From positions 43,644,977 through 43,708,976 of the forward strand of contig CM035151.1 of NCBI GenBank assembly GCA_020205615.1: DNA of 64,000 nt. Reading direction: 5' to 3'. The stretch is from Panax quinquefolius (Eukaryota; Streptophyta; Magnoliopsida; Apiales; Araliaceae). The notes beneath the pieces are model-generated. The model made no database searches. It saw only the letters and a list, made by a program, of their open reading frames with translations, and was not told where the DNA came from. Position numbers and translations under genes: made by a program. Numbering within the stretch: the first letter of the stretch is position 1; every line of letters starts with the position of its first letter. Of this stretch, positions 22,087 to 35,232 are shown one piece after another.

Positions 22087-24274
22087 CTTCAATCAGCACA
22101 TTTTTTAATCTTTCAACAATTATTCATCATTAATATTATAACTCATAATATTAACAACCAGATCGTTCTCAAGAAAGAGGGGGCTTTTCGATAAGGATTT
22201 TTTCTTACTGGCGCGCAATTAAAAAACCTAACCCCTTTCCTCGATGAAACTTTCTAGACATTGTCAATAATCTAATAATAATATGAGTAATTGTATCATT
22301 TCAATTATGGATTTAACAATATAAAATAATGTGTAAATGCTACGGTAATAATTATTGTATCAATAATATTAGATATTACGCAAAGAACCCTTGTGTGACA
22401 ATTATTGAATACTGAGTGACTTCTTACATAAGAATAAATGATTAGAGATATTGTGCAATACCGTGTGCTACTGTGTAATACCGCATTTCACTGTGGAACA
22501 ACACGTATTAATGTACTTTTATCACCGGGTATTTTAACAGTTTAACGGTAAAAGTTCCGCCGTCAATTTTTAGAAAACTTATTTTTTGTCGTTTTCTTCA
22601 TCCGATAGTTATTCAGTTATGGGGCCCACCAATGATTGTGTCATTGTACGAATATTTCCCAACAAAAAAATATTCCCTGACAAAACGAATATTTTATGAC
22701 AACTTATTTACTTTGTAAAATTTGCACATATCACTCATAACTATAACATTTATTAAATCAATACCTTACTATTTAGAATAATATATAAAGAAAATCAATT
22801 CTTATTCATAAAAAGTTGGGGTCTTACACTATATTTTTATGTGGAACTCTATTTAAAATATAATTTGCAGAAAGACAGCATTATCCCCACATATTAGATG
22901 GTAAACCAGAACTAATTAACATAACATTTATCATATCTTTAGTGTTCTATTTTTTTAACGCGACTCCATTGGATTGTGGAGAGTAAGAAAGAGAAGTTTC
23001 ATGTATAATTCTATTTAGTTCACAATTTTTTTTAAGACTTCCTGAATCATATTCACCTTTAAGATCGGATCTAAGTCTTTTAATTTTTCTTTCTAACTGA
23101 TTTTCAACTTCTGCTTTATATTTAATAAATATTTCTTCCGCTTGATCTTTAGAGGAAAGTAGATAAATTTGAGTATATCTAGACATATCATCCATAAAAT
23201 AAATATAATATTTCTTACCACCTCTACTCGTAGTATTTATTAAAATCAGCTAGATCATTGTGAATTAATTCAAGAAGCTCAGTTTTTCTTTCAACACTTT
23301 TAAAAGGTTTCTTAGCATGTTTTATTTCCACACAAATTTCACATTTATTAAACTCGGTATTAGCAAGATTAGGTATAAGCTCAAGTTGTTTCAATTTTTT
23401 AATAGATGCCGCATTCCCATGTCCTAATCTAGCATGCCACATATCCAAATATTCAACAATATAAGCAAAAGAAGTATTCTTATTATTTAAATCAGATTGT
23501 TGGTTGTGCTTCAAAATTCTTAGTTTTGGCAAAGTCTAACATTGGCTATTTTGAGTACCTTTCTTGTGTATATTAGTACATTATGGTGTGCGCTTTGTAA
23601 CATGGTTGAGGAAAAAGTGATGGGCTCGCGCACATGAGGATGACTAAGGATTTGGGTTGGGCAAAGCTAGGATCTTGGACTTCCGATCAAAAAACTTAGT
23701 GCGTGTGTGCACGCATTACGCCCGCACAGGGGGGGGTGTCGATCTGGTTGATTATGCCTCGCGGGTGTAGCCCATTGTTTTGCTAAAATCCCTAACATAT
23801 TTTTTATTATTATATTTACTTAAGCCGCAAATAAATTATTATATTTACTTAAGCCGTAAACCTAGCCCAACATTCAAAAATTGTTCCAAATGTTCACCAC
23901 GCCCTGTTCTTTTCTCTCCAATGTTCTCCATAACGTCAATTTTCTCTCTCCAACGTTCACCACTAACACATATATTTTTCCTTCTATAAAAACAAGCATA
24001 ATCTTAAAAGTTGATACATATATCAATTTACGATTCTTCTTTTCTAAAATACTATTATGTTGTTGTTCTTGAGTTTGGGCAATCCACATAGACAAGTTCA
24101 AAGTCTTCTTCTGTGAGTACACACATTTGGAGGCTTCATCGTTGAATCCTGGAGGGTGACTTTCGGGAGCCCGTCTGTACCTAAGATTATAACATGTGGG
24201 GGCGGAATCTTTTTTTAGGAAAGTAGCTTTGCTAGGCCTCGATTTCCAGATAAGTTGTTCCAATTTTACTGTTT
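22087..24274. repeat. Array unit 2
   Basis: LTR part 22087-22828, integrase part 22829-23532, leader part 23533-24274. It shares the CATTGGCTATTTTGAGTACC-like variant at the integrase/leader border with unit 4. Confidence 0.9.
22829..23532 (-). pseudogene. copia integrase fragment, unit 2
   Basis: Same fragment as in unit 1. An extra base near 23237 (TATTTATTAAAATC) shifts the frame, splitting it into 23224-23532 (pre-integrase part) and 22947-23195 (DMSRYTQIYLLSSKDQAEE to YSPQSNGVALKK). Confidence 0.82.
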
Positions 24275-26464
24275 CTTCAATCAACACATTTTTTAATCTT
24301 TCAACAATTATTCATCATTAATATTATAACTCATAATATTGACAACCAGATCGTTCTCAAGAAAGAGGGGGCTTTTCGATAAGAATTTTTTCTTACTGGC
24401 GTGCAATTAAAAAACCTAACCTCTTTCCTCGACGAAACTTTCTAGAAATTGTCAATAATCGAATAATAATATGAGTAATTGTATCATTTCAATTATGGAT
24501 TTAACAATATAAAATAATGTGTAAATGCTACGGTAATAATTATTGAATCAATAATATTAGATATTATGCAGCAACCACTGTGACAATTATTGAATACTGA
24601 GTGACTTCTTACATAAGAAAAATGATCGAGATATCTGTAATGCGTCTGCCGTGTCTTCTTTGCGTAATACCGCATTTCAACGTGGAACAACACGTATTAG
24701 TGTACTTTTATCACGGGTATTTTAACGGTTTAACGGTAAAAGTTCCGGCCATGTCAATTTTAGAAAACTTATTTTTGTCGTTTTCTTCATCCGATAGTTA
24801 TTCGGTTATGGGGCCCACCAATGATTGTGGTTATTATACGAATATTTCTCGACAAAAAATATTCACGACAAAACGAATATTTTATGACAACTTATTTACT
24901 TTGTAAAATTTGCACATATCACTCATAACTATAACATTTATTAAATCAATACCTTACTATTTAGAATAATATATAAAGAAAATCAATTCTTATTCAAAAA
25001 AGTTGGGGTCTTACACTATATTTTTTATGTGGAACTCTATTTAAAATATAATTTGCAGAAAGACATCATTATCCCCACATATTAGACGGTAAACCAGAAC
25101 TAATTAACATAATATTTATCATATCTTTAGTGTTCTATTTTTTTAACGCGACTCCATTGGACTGTGGAGAGTAAGAAAGAGAAGTTTCATGTATAATTCT
25201 ATTTAGTTCACAAATTTTTTTTAAGACTTCCTGAATCATATTCACCTTTAAGATCGGATCTAAGTCTTTTAATTTTTCTTTCTAACTGATTTTCAACTTC
25301 TGCTTTATATTTAATAAATATTTCTTCCGCTTGATCTTTAGAGGAAAGTAGATAAATTTGAGTATATCTAGACATATCATCCACAAAATAAATATAATAT
25401 TTCTTACCACCTCTACTCGTAGTATTTTTAAAATCAGCTAGATCATTGTGAATTAACTCAAGAAGCTCAATTTTTCTTTCAACACTTTTAAAAGGTTTCT
25501 TAGCATGTTTTATTTCCACACAAATTTCACATTTATTAAACTCGGTATTAGCAAGATTAGGTATAAGCTCAAGTTGTTTCAATTGAATAGATGCCACATT
25601 CCCATGTCCTAATCTAGCATGCCACATATCCAATTATTCAACAATATAAGCAAAAGAAGCATTCTTATTATTTAAATCAGATTGTTGGTTATGCTTCAAA
25701 ATTCTTAGTTTTGGCAAAGTCTCACATTGCCTATTTTGAGAACCTTTCTTGTGTATATTAGTACATTATGGTGTGCACTTAGTAACATGGTTGAGGAAAA
25801 AGTGATGGGCTCGCGCACATGAGGATGACTAAGGATTTGGGTTGGGCAAAGCTTGGATCTTGGACTTCCGGTCAGAAAACCTTAGTGCGTGTGTGCGTGC
25901 ATTACACCCGCATTGTGAAGTCTTGATCCGGTTGATTATGCCTCATGGTGTAGCCCAATTGTTTTGCTAAAATCCCTAACATATTTTTTTTATTATTATA
26001 TTTACCTAAGCCATAAATAAATTATTATATTTACTTAAGCCAGTAAACCTAGCCCAACGTTCAAAAATTGTTCCAAATGTTCACCACGCCTACATTCTTT
26101 TCTCTCCAATGTTCTCCATAACGTCAATTTTCTCTCTCCAACGTTCACCGCTAATACATATATTTTTCCTTCTATAAAAACAAGCATAATCTTAAAAGTT
26201 GATACATATATCAATTTACGATTCTTCTTTTCTAAAAATACTATTATGTTGTTGTTCTTGAGTTTGGGCAATCCCATGCAGACAAGTTCAAAGTCTTCTT
26301 CTGTGAGTACACACAATTGGAGGCTTCATCGTTGAATCCTGGAGGGTGACTTTCGGGAACCCGTCTGTACCTAAGATTATAACATGTGGGGGCGGAATCT
26401 TTTTTTAGGAAAGTAGCTTTGCTAGGCCTCGATTTCCAGATAAGTTGTTCCAATTTTACAGTTT
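24275..26464. repeat. Array unit 3
   Basis: LTR part 24275-25015, integrase part 25016-25717, leader part 25718-26464. The LTR part has clustered differences near 24626-24670 and 24740-24870. Confidence 0.9.
25016..25717 (-). pseudogene. copia integrase fragment, unit 3
   Basis: Open from DMWHARLGHGNVASI to the GEYDSGSLKK segment (25208-25633). A stop replaces the codon before DMW, and a deletion in the T-run after NVASI removes two lysine codons. Confidence 0.82.
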
Positions 26465-28658
26465 CTTCAATCAACACATCTTTTAATCTTTCAACAATTA
26501 TTCATCATTAATATTATAACTCATAATATTGACAACCAGATCGTTCTCAAGAAAGAGGGGCTTTTCGATAAGGATTTTTTCTTTCATGGCCTTGCAATTA
26601 AAAACCTAACCCCTTTCCTCGATTTAAACTTTCTAGACATTGTCAATAATCTAATAATAATATGAGTAATTGTATCATTTCAATTATGGATTTAACAATA
26701 TAAAATAATGTGTAAATGCTACGGTAATAATTATTGAATCAATAATATTAGATATTATGCACGACAACCAATCTTTGTGACAATTATTGAATCTTGAGTG
26801 ACTTCTTACATAAGAATAAATGATCGAGATATCTTTGTGTAATACTGGTGTAACTCTTCGTAATACCGCATTTCACCATGTGGAACAACACGTATTAATG
26901 TACTTTTATCACCGGGTATTTTACAGTTTAACGGTAAAAGTTCATATATCAATTTTAGAAAACTTATTTTTTGTCGTTTTCTTCATCCGATAGTTATTCA
27001 GTTATGGGGCCCACCAATGATTGTGTCATTGTACGAATATTTCCCAACAAAAAAATATTCCCTGACAAAACGAATATTTTATGACAACTTATTTACTTTG
27101 TAAAATTTGCACATATCACTCATAACTATAACATTTATTAAATCAATACCTTACTATTTAGAATAATATATAAAGAAAATCAATTCTTATTCATAAAAAG
27201 TTGGGGTCTTACACTATATTTTTATGTGGAACTCTATTTAAAATATAATTTGCAGAAAGACAGCATTATCCCCACATATTAGATGGTAAACCAGAACTAA
27301 TTAACATAACATTTATCATATCTTTAGTGTTCTATTTTTTTAACGCGACTCCATTGGATTGTGGAGAGTAAGAAAGAGAAGTTTCATGTATAATTCTATT
27401 TAGTTCACAATTTTTTTTAAGACTTCCTGAATCATATTCACCTTTAAGATCGGATCTAAGTCTTTTAATTTTTCTTTCTAACTGATTTTCAACTTCTGCT
27501 TTATATTTAATAAATATTTCTTCCGCTTGATCTTTAGAGGAAAGTAGATAAATTTGAGTATATCTAGATATATCATCCCCAAAATAAATATAATATTTCT
27601 TACCACCTCTACTCGTAGTATTTTTAAAATCAGCTAGATAATTGTGAATTAATTCAAGAAGCTCAGTTTTTCTTTCAACACTTTTAAAAGGTTTCTTAGC
27701 ATGTTTTATTTCCACACAAATTTCACATTTATTAAACTCGGTATTATCAAGATTAGGTATAAGCTCAAGTTGTTTCATTTTTTTAATAGATGCCACATTC
27801 CCATGTCCTAATCTAGCATGCCACATATCCAAATATTCAACAATATAAGCAAAAGAAGCATTCTTATTATTTAAATCAGATTGTCGGTTGTGCTTCAAAA
27901 TTCTTAGTTTTGGCAAAGTCTCACATTGGTTATTTTGAGTACCTTTCTTGTGTATATTAGTACATTATGGTGTGCGCTTAGTAACATGGTTGAGGAAAAA
28001 GTGATGGGCTCGCGCACATGAGGATGACTAAGGATTTGGGTTGGGCAAAGCTTGGATCTTGGACTTCCGGTCAGAAAACCTTAGTGCGTGTGTGCGTGCA
28101 TTACGCCCGCACAGGGGGGGTGCCGATCTGGTTGATTATGCCTCGCGGGTGTAGCCCACTGTTTTGCTAAAATCCCTAACATATTTTTTATTATTATATT
28201 TACTTAAGCCGCAAATAAATTATTATATTTACTTAAGCCGTAAACCTAGCCCAACGTTCAAAAATTGTTCCAAATGTTCACCACGCCCTGTTCTTTTCTC
28301 TCCAATGTTCTCCATAACGTCAATTTTCTCTCTCCAACGTTCACCACTAACACATATATTTTTCCTTCTATAAAAACAAGCATAATCTTAAAAGTTGATA
28401 CATATATCAATTTACGATTCTTCTTTTCTAAAATACTATTATGTTGTTGTTCTTGAGTTTGGGCAATCCACATAGACAAGTTCAAAGTCTTCTTCTGTGA
28501 GTACACACAATTGGAGGCTTCATCGTTGAATCCTGGAGGGTGACTTTTGGGAGCCCGTCTGTACCTAAGATTATAACATGTGGGGGCGGAATCTTTTTTT
28601 AGGACAGTAGCTTTGCTAGGCCTCGATTTCCAGATAAGTTGTTCCAATTTTACAGTTT
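26465..28658. repeat. Array unit 4
   Basis: LTR part 26465-27213, integrase part 27214-27916, leader part 27917-28658. The stretch around 26580-26630 and 26820-26890 departs from the other units in short clusters. Confidence 0.9.
27214..27916 (-). pseudogene. copia integrase fragment, unit 4 (longest open copy)
   Basis: This is the best preserved copy: 194 codons open from LPKLRIL to SPQSNGVALKK (27332-27916). The GAG-pre-integrase domain and the two catalytic Asp regions (LIHNYLADF and IKRLRSDLKGEY) can be read. Asp-to-Tyr (HNYL) and other changes occur near the first catalytic region. It lacks a normal start and the integrase C-terminus. Confidence 0.83.
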
Positions 28659-30843
28659 CTTCAATCAACACATTTTTTAATCTTTCAACAATTATTCATC
28701 ATTAATATTATAACTCATAATATTGACAACCAGATCGTTCTCAAGAAAGAGGGGGCTTTCCGATAAGGATTTTTTCTTACTGGCGCGCAATTAAAAAACC
28801 TAACCCCTTTCCTCGACGAAACTTTCTAGACATTGTCAATAATCTAATAATAATATGAGTAATTGTATCATTTCAATTATGGATTTAACAATATAAAATA
28901 ATGTGTAAATGCTACGATAATAATTATTGAATCAATAATATTAGATATTATGCAGCAACCACTGTGACAATTATTGAATACTGAGTGACTTCTTACATAA
29001 GAATAAATGATCAGAGATACTGTGCAATACCGTGTGCTACTGTGTAATACCGCATTTCACTGTGGAACAACACGTATTAGTATACTTTTATCACCGGGTA
29101 TTTTAACAGTTTAACGGTAAAAGTTCCGCCGTTAATTTTTAGAAAATTTATTTTTTGTCGTTTTCTTCATCCATAGTTATTCAGTTATGGGGCCCACCAA
29201 TGATTGTGTCATTGTACGAATATTTCCCGACAAAAAAATATTCCCTGACAAAACGAATATTTTATGACAACTTATTTACTTTGTAAAATTTGCACATATC
29301 ACTCATAACTATAACATTTATTAAATCAATACCTTACTATTTAGAATAATATATAAAGAAAATCAATTCTTATTCATAAAAAGTTGGGGTCTTACACTAT
29401 ATTTTTATGTGGAACTCTATTTAAAATATAATTTGCAGAAAACAAAGATTATCCCCATATATTAGATGGTAAACCGTAACTAATTAACATAACATTTATC
29501 ATATCTTTAGTGTTCTATTTTTTTAACGCGACTCCATTGGACTGTGGAGTGTAAGAAAAGAGAAGTTTCATGTATAATTCTATTTAGTTCACAAATTTAT
29601 TTTAAGACTTCACGAATCATATTCACCTTTAAGATCGGATCTAAGTCTTTTAATTTTTTCTTTCTAATCGATTTTCAACTTCGCTTTATATTTAATAAAT
29701 ATTTCTTCCGCTTGATCTTTAGAGGAAAGTAGATAAATTTGAGTATATCTAGACATATCATCCACAAAATAAATATAATATTTCTTACCACCTCTACTCG
29801 TAGTATTTTTAAAATCAGCTAGATCATTGTGAATTAATTCAAGAAGCTCAGTTTTTCTTTCAACACTTTTAAAAGGTTTCTTAGCATGTTTTATTTCCAC
29901 ACAAATTTCACATTTATTAAACTTGGTATTAAAAAGATTAGGTATAAGCTCAAGTTGTTTCAATTTTTTAATAGATGCCACATTCCATGTCCTAATCTAG
30001 CATGCCACATATCCAAATATTCAACAATATAAGCAAAAGAAGCATTCTTATTATTTAAATCAGATTGTTGGTGTGGTTCAAATTCTTAGTTTTGGCAAAG
30101 TCTCACATTGCCTATTTTGAGAACCTTTCTTGTGTATATTAGTACATTATGGTGTGCGCTTAGTAACATGGTTGAGGAAAAAGTGATGGGCTCATGCATA
30201 CGTAGGAGGATGACTAAGGATTTGGGTTAGGCAAAGCTTGGATCTTGGACTTCCGATCGAGAAAAACCTTAGTGTGTGTGTGCAGCGCACGCACGCATTG
30301 TAAGGGTGCCGATCTGGTTGATTATGCCTCATGGTGTAGCCCACTGTTTTGCTAAAATCCCTAACATATTTTTATTATTATATTTATTTAAGCCAAGAAT
30401 AAATTATTATATTTAATTAAGTCAGTAAACCTAGCCCAACGTTCAAAAATTGTTCCAAATGTTCACCACGCCCTGTTCTTTTCTCTCCAATGTTCTCCAT
30501 AACGTCAATTTTCTCTCTCCAACGTTCACCGCTAACACATATATTTTTCCTTCTATAAAAACAAGCATAATCTTAAAAGTTGATACATATATCAATTTAC
30601 GATTCTTCTTTTCTAAAATACTATTATGTTGTTGTTCTTGAGTTTGGGCAATCCACATAGACAAGTTCAAAGTCTTCTTCTGTGAGTACACACAATTGGA
30701 GGCTTCATCGTTGAATCCTGGAGGGTGACTTTCGGGAGCCCGTCTGTACCTAAGATTTTAACATGTGGGGGAGGAATCTTTTTTTAGGACAGTAGCTTTG
30801 CTAGGCCTCGATTTCCAGATAAGTTGTTCCAATTTTACAGTTT
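28659..30843. repeat. Array unit 5
   Basis: LTR part 28659-29396, integrase part 29397-30098, leader part 30099-30843. Its integrase variant (NLFNTKFN) is shared with unit 6, while its leader variant near 30756 (TTTTAACATGTGGGGGAGG) is shared with unit 8. Confidence 0.9.
29397..30098 (-). pseudogene. copia integrase fragment, unit 5
   Basis: Open only at 29664-29981 (ASIKKLKQLELIPNLFNTKF to IFIKYKAKLKID), with indels at both ends of that stretch. It is otherwise colinear with the other copies. Confidence 0.82.
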
Positions 30844-33047
30844 CTTCAATCAACACATTTTTAATCTTTCAACAATTATTCATCATTAATATTATAACTC
30901 ATATATATTGACAACCGGATCGTTCTCAAGAAAGAGGGGGCTTTCCGATAAGGATTTTTTCTTCTTGGCTTGCAATTAAAAAACCTAACCCATTTCCTCG
31001 ACGAAACTTACTAGACATTGTCAATAATCTAATAATAATATGAGTAATTGTATCATGTCAATTATGGATTTAACAATATAAAATAATGTGTAAATGCTAC
31101 GGTAATAATTATTGAATCAATAATATTAGATATTATGCAACAACCACTATGACAATTATTGAATACTGAGTGACTTCTTACATAAGAATAAATGATCAGA
31201 GATACTGTACAATACTGTGTGCTACTGTGTAATACCGCATTTCACTGTGGAACAACACGTATTAATATACTTTTATCACCGGGTATTTTAACAGTTTAAC
31301 GGTAAAAGTTCCGCCGTCAATTTTTAGAAAACTTATTTTTTGTCATTTTCTTCATCCGATAGTTATTCAGTTATGGGGCCCACCAATGATTATGTCATTG
31401 TACGAATATTTCTCGATAAAAAAAATATTCCCTGACAAAACGAATATTTTATGACAACTTATTTACTCTGTAAAATTTGAACATATCACTCATAACTATA
31501 ACATTTATTAAATCAATACCTTACTATTTAGAATAATATATAAAGAAAATCAATTCTTATTCATAAAAAGTTGGGGTCTTACACTATATTTTTATGTGGA
31601 ACTCTATTCAAAATATAAGTTCGTAGAAAAGACAAGATTATCCCCACATATTAGATGGTAAACCAGAACTAATTAACATAACATTTATCATATCTTTAGT
31701 GTTCTATTTTTTTAACGCGACTCCATTGGACTGTGGAGAGTAAGAAAGAGAAGTTTCATGTATAATTCTATTTAGTTCACAAATTTTTTTTAAGACTTCC
31801 TGAATCATATTCACCTTTAAGATCGGATCTAAGTCTTTTAATTTTTCTTTCTAACTGATTTTCAACTTCTGCTTTATATTTAATAAATATTTCTTCATCT
31901 TGATCTTTAGCGGAAAGTAGATAAATTTGAGTATATCTAGACATATCATCCACAAAATAAATATAATATTTCTTACCACCTCTACTCGTAGTATTTTTAA
32001 AATCAGCTAGATCATTGTGAATTAATTCAAGAAGCTCAGTTTTTCTTTCAACACTTTTAAAAGGTTTCTTAGCATGTTTTATTTCCACACAAATTTCACA
32101 TTTATTAAACTTGGTATTAAAAAGATTAGGTATAAGCTCAAGTTGTTTCAATTTTTTAATAGATGCCACATTCCCATGTCCTAATCTAGCATGCCACATA
32201 TCCAAATATTCAACAATATAAGCAAAAGAAGCATTCTTATTATTTAAATCAGATTGTTGGTTGTGGTTCAAAATTCTTAGTTTTGGCAAAGTCTCACATT
32301 GCCTATTTTGAGAACCTTTCTTGTGTATATTAGTACATTATGGTGTGCGCTTAGTAACATGGTTGAGGAAAAAGTGATGGGCTCGCGCACATGAGGATGA
32401 CTATGGATTTGGGTTGGGCAAAGCTTGGATCTTGGACTTAAATTGAAAAACCTTAGTGCGTGTGTGCTTGCATTACGCTTAGCAGCTACCTGGTGGTGGC
32501 CCGAGTCTGGGTCTGATCCGTTGATTATGCCTCGCATGTGTAGCCCACTGTTTTGTTAAAATCCCTAACATATTTTTTATTATTATATTTACTTAAGCCA
32601 TAAATAAATTATTATATTTACTTAAGCCGTAAACCTAGCCCAACGTTCTAAAATTGTTCCAAATGTTCACCACGCCCTGTTCTTTTCTCTCCAATGTTCT
32701 CCATAACGTCAATTTTCTCTCTCCAACGTTCACCGCTAACACATATATTTTTTCTTCTATAAAAACAAGCATAATCTTAAAAGTTGATACATATATCAAT
32801 TTACGATTCTTCTTTTCTAAAATACTATTATGCTGTTGTTCTTGAGTTTGGGCAATCCACATAGACAAGTTCAAAGTCTTCTTCTGTGAGTATACACAAT
32901 TGGAGGCTTCATCGTTGAATCCTGGAGGGTGACTTTCGGGAGCCCGTCTGTACCTAAGATTATAACATGTGGGGGCAAAATCTTTTTTTAGGACAGTAGC
33001 TTTGCTAGGCCTCGATTTCCAGATAAGTTGTTCCAATTTTACAGTTT
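30844..33047. repeat. Array unit 6
   Basis: LTR part 30844-31583, integrase part 31584-32289, leader part 32290-33047. Its LTR part shares several variants with unit 9 only (TTTCTCGATAAAAAAAATAT near 31410, and CTTACTAGACATTG near 31007). The leader has a unique 20-30 bp change near 32440-32520. Confidence 0.9.
31584..32289 (-). pseudogene. copia integrase fragment, unit 6
   Basis: 170 codons are open (31777-32289), ending in GSLKKNL after a shift in the T-run. It shares NLFNTKFN with unit 5. Confidence 0.82.
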
Positions 33048-35232
33048 CTTCCATCAACACATTTTTTAATCTTTCAACAATTATTCATCATTAATATTAT
33101 AACTCATAATATTGACAACCAGATCGTTCTCAAGAAAGAGGGGGCTTTCCGATAAGGATTTTTTCTTACTGGCGCGCAATTAAAAAACCTAACCCCTTTC
33201 CTCGTGAAACTTTCTAGACATTCATCAATAATCTAATAATAATATGAGTAATTGTATCATGTCAATTATGGATTTAACAATATAAAATAATGTGTAAATG
33301 CTACGGTAATAATTATTGAATCAATAATATTAGATATTATGCAGCAACCACTATGACAATTATTGAATACTGAGTGACTTCTTACATAAGAATAAATGAT
33401 CAGAGATACTGTGCAATACCGTGTGCTACTGTGTAATACCGCATTTCACTGTGGAACAACACGTATTAATGTACTTTTATCACCGGGTATTTTAACAGTT
33501 TAACGGTAAAAGTTCCGCCGTCAATTTTTAGAAAACTTATTTTTTGTCGTTTTCTTCATCCGATAGTTATTCAGTTATGGGGCCCACCAATGATTGTGTC
33601 ATTGTACGAATATTTCCCGGCAAAAAAATATTCCCTCACAAAACGAATATTTTATGACAACTTATTTACTTTGTAAAATTTGCACATATCACTCATAACT
33701 ATAACATTTATTAAATCAATACCTTACTATTTAGAATAATATATAAAGAAAATCAATTCTTATTCATAAAAAGTTGGGGTCTTACACTATATTTTTATGT
33801 GGAACTCTATTTGAAATATAATTTGCAGAAAGACAGCATTATCCCCACATATTAGATGGTAAACCAAAACTAATTAACATAACATTTATCATATCTTTAG
33901 TGTTCTATTTTTTTAACGCAACTCCATTGGACTGTGGAGAGTAAGAAAGAGAAGTTTCATGTATAATTCTATTTATTTCACAAATTTTTTTTAAGACTTC
34001 CTGAATCATATTCACCTTTAAGATCGGATCTAAGTCTTTTAATTTTTCTTTCTAACTGATTTTCAACTTCTGCTTTATATTTAATAAATTATTATTCCGC
34101 TTGATCTTTAGAGGAAAGTAGATAAATTTGAGTATATCTAGACTTATCATCCACAAAATAAATATAATATTTCTTACCACCTCTACTCGTAGTATTTTTA
34201 AAATCAGCTAGATCATTGTGAATTAATTCAAGAAGCTCAGTTTTTCTTTCAACACTTTTAAAAGGTTTCTTAGCATGTTTTATTTCCACACAAATTTCAC
34301 ATTTATTAAACTCGGTATTAGCAAGATTAGGTATAAGCTCAAGTTGTTTCAATTTTTTAATAGATGCCACATTCCCATGTCCTAATCTAGCATGCCACAT
34401 ATCCAAATATTCAACAATATAAGCAAAAGAAGCATTCTTATTATTTAAATCAGATTGTTGGTTGTGGTTCAAAATTCTTAGTTTTGGCAAAGTCTCACAT
34501 TACCTATTTTGAGAACCTTTCTTGTGTATATTAGTACATTATGGTGTGCGCTTAGTAACATGGTTGAGGAAAAAGTGATGGGCTCGCGCACATGAGGATG
34601 ACTAAGGATTTGGGTTGGGCAAAGCTTGGATCTTGGACTTCCGGTCAGAAAACCTTAGTGCGTGTGTGCGCGCATTACGCCCGCACATGGTGGGTGCCGA
34701 TCTGGTTGATTATGCCTCGCGGGTGTAGCCCACTGTTTTGCTAAAATCCCTAACATATTTTTTATTATTATATTTATTTAAGCCGCAAATAAATTATTAT
34801 ATTTACTTAAGCCGTAAACCTAGCCCAACGTTCAAAAATTGTTCCAAATGTTCACCACGCCCTGTTCTTTTCTCTCCAATGTTCTCCATAACGTCAATTT
34901 TCTCTCTCCAACGTTCACCGCTAACACATATATTTTTCCTTCTATAAAAACAAGCATAATCTTAAAAGTTGATACATATATTAATTTACGATTCTTCTTT
35001 TCTAAAATACTATTATGCTGTTGTTCTTGAGTTTAGGCAATCCACATAGACAAGTTCAAAGTCTTCTTCTGTGAGTACGCACAATTGTAGGCTTCATCGT
35101 TGAATCCTGGAAGGTGACTTTCGGGAGCCCGTCTGTACCTAAGATTATAACATGTGGGGGCGGAATCTTTTTTTAGGACAATAGCTTTGCTAGGCCTCGA
35201 TTTCCAGATAAGTTGTTCCAATTTTACAGTTT
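33048..35232. repeat. Array unit 7
   Basis: LTR part 33048-33786, integrase part 33787-34490, leader part 34491-35232. Shares the TTAATAAATTATTATTCCGC variant (34081) with unit 10. Confidence 0.9.
33787..34490 (-). pseudogene. copia integrase fragment, unit 7
   Basis: 132 codons are open (34092-34490) to LLSSKDQAE. A small rearrangement at 34087-34096, shared with unit 10, then closes the frame. Confidence 0.82.

Noticed and set aside
23874..24287. A 137-codon minus-strand frame repeated in most array units (MLIEETVKLEQLIWKSRPSK at its start)
   Set aside because: It is antisense to the copia LTR/leader, overlaps plus-strand frames of similar length, matches no family I recognise, and is conserved only because the units are recent copies.
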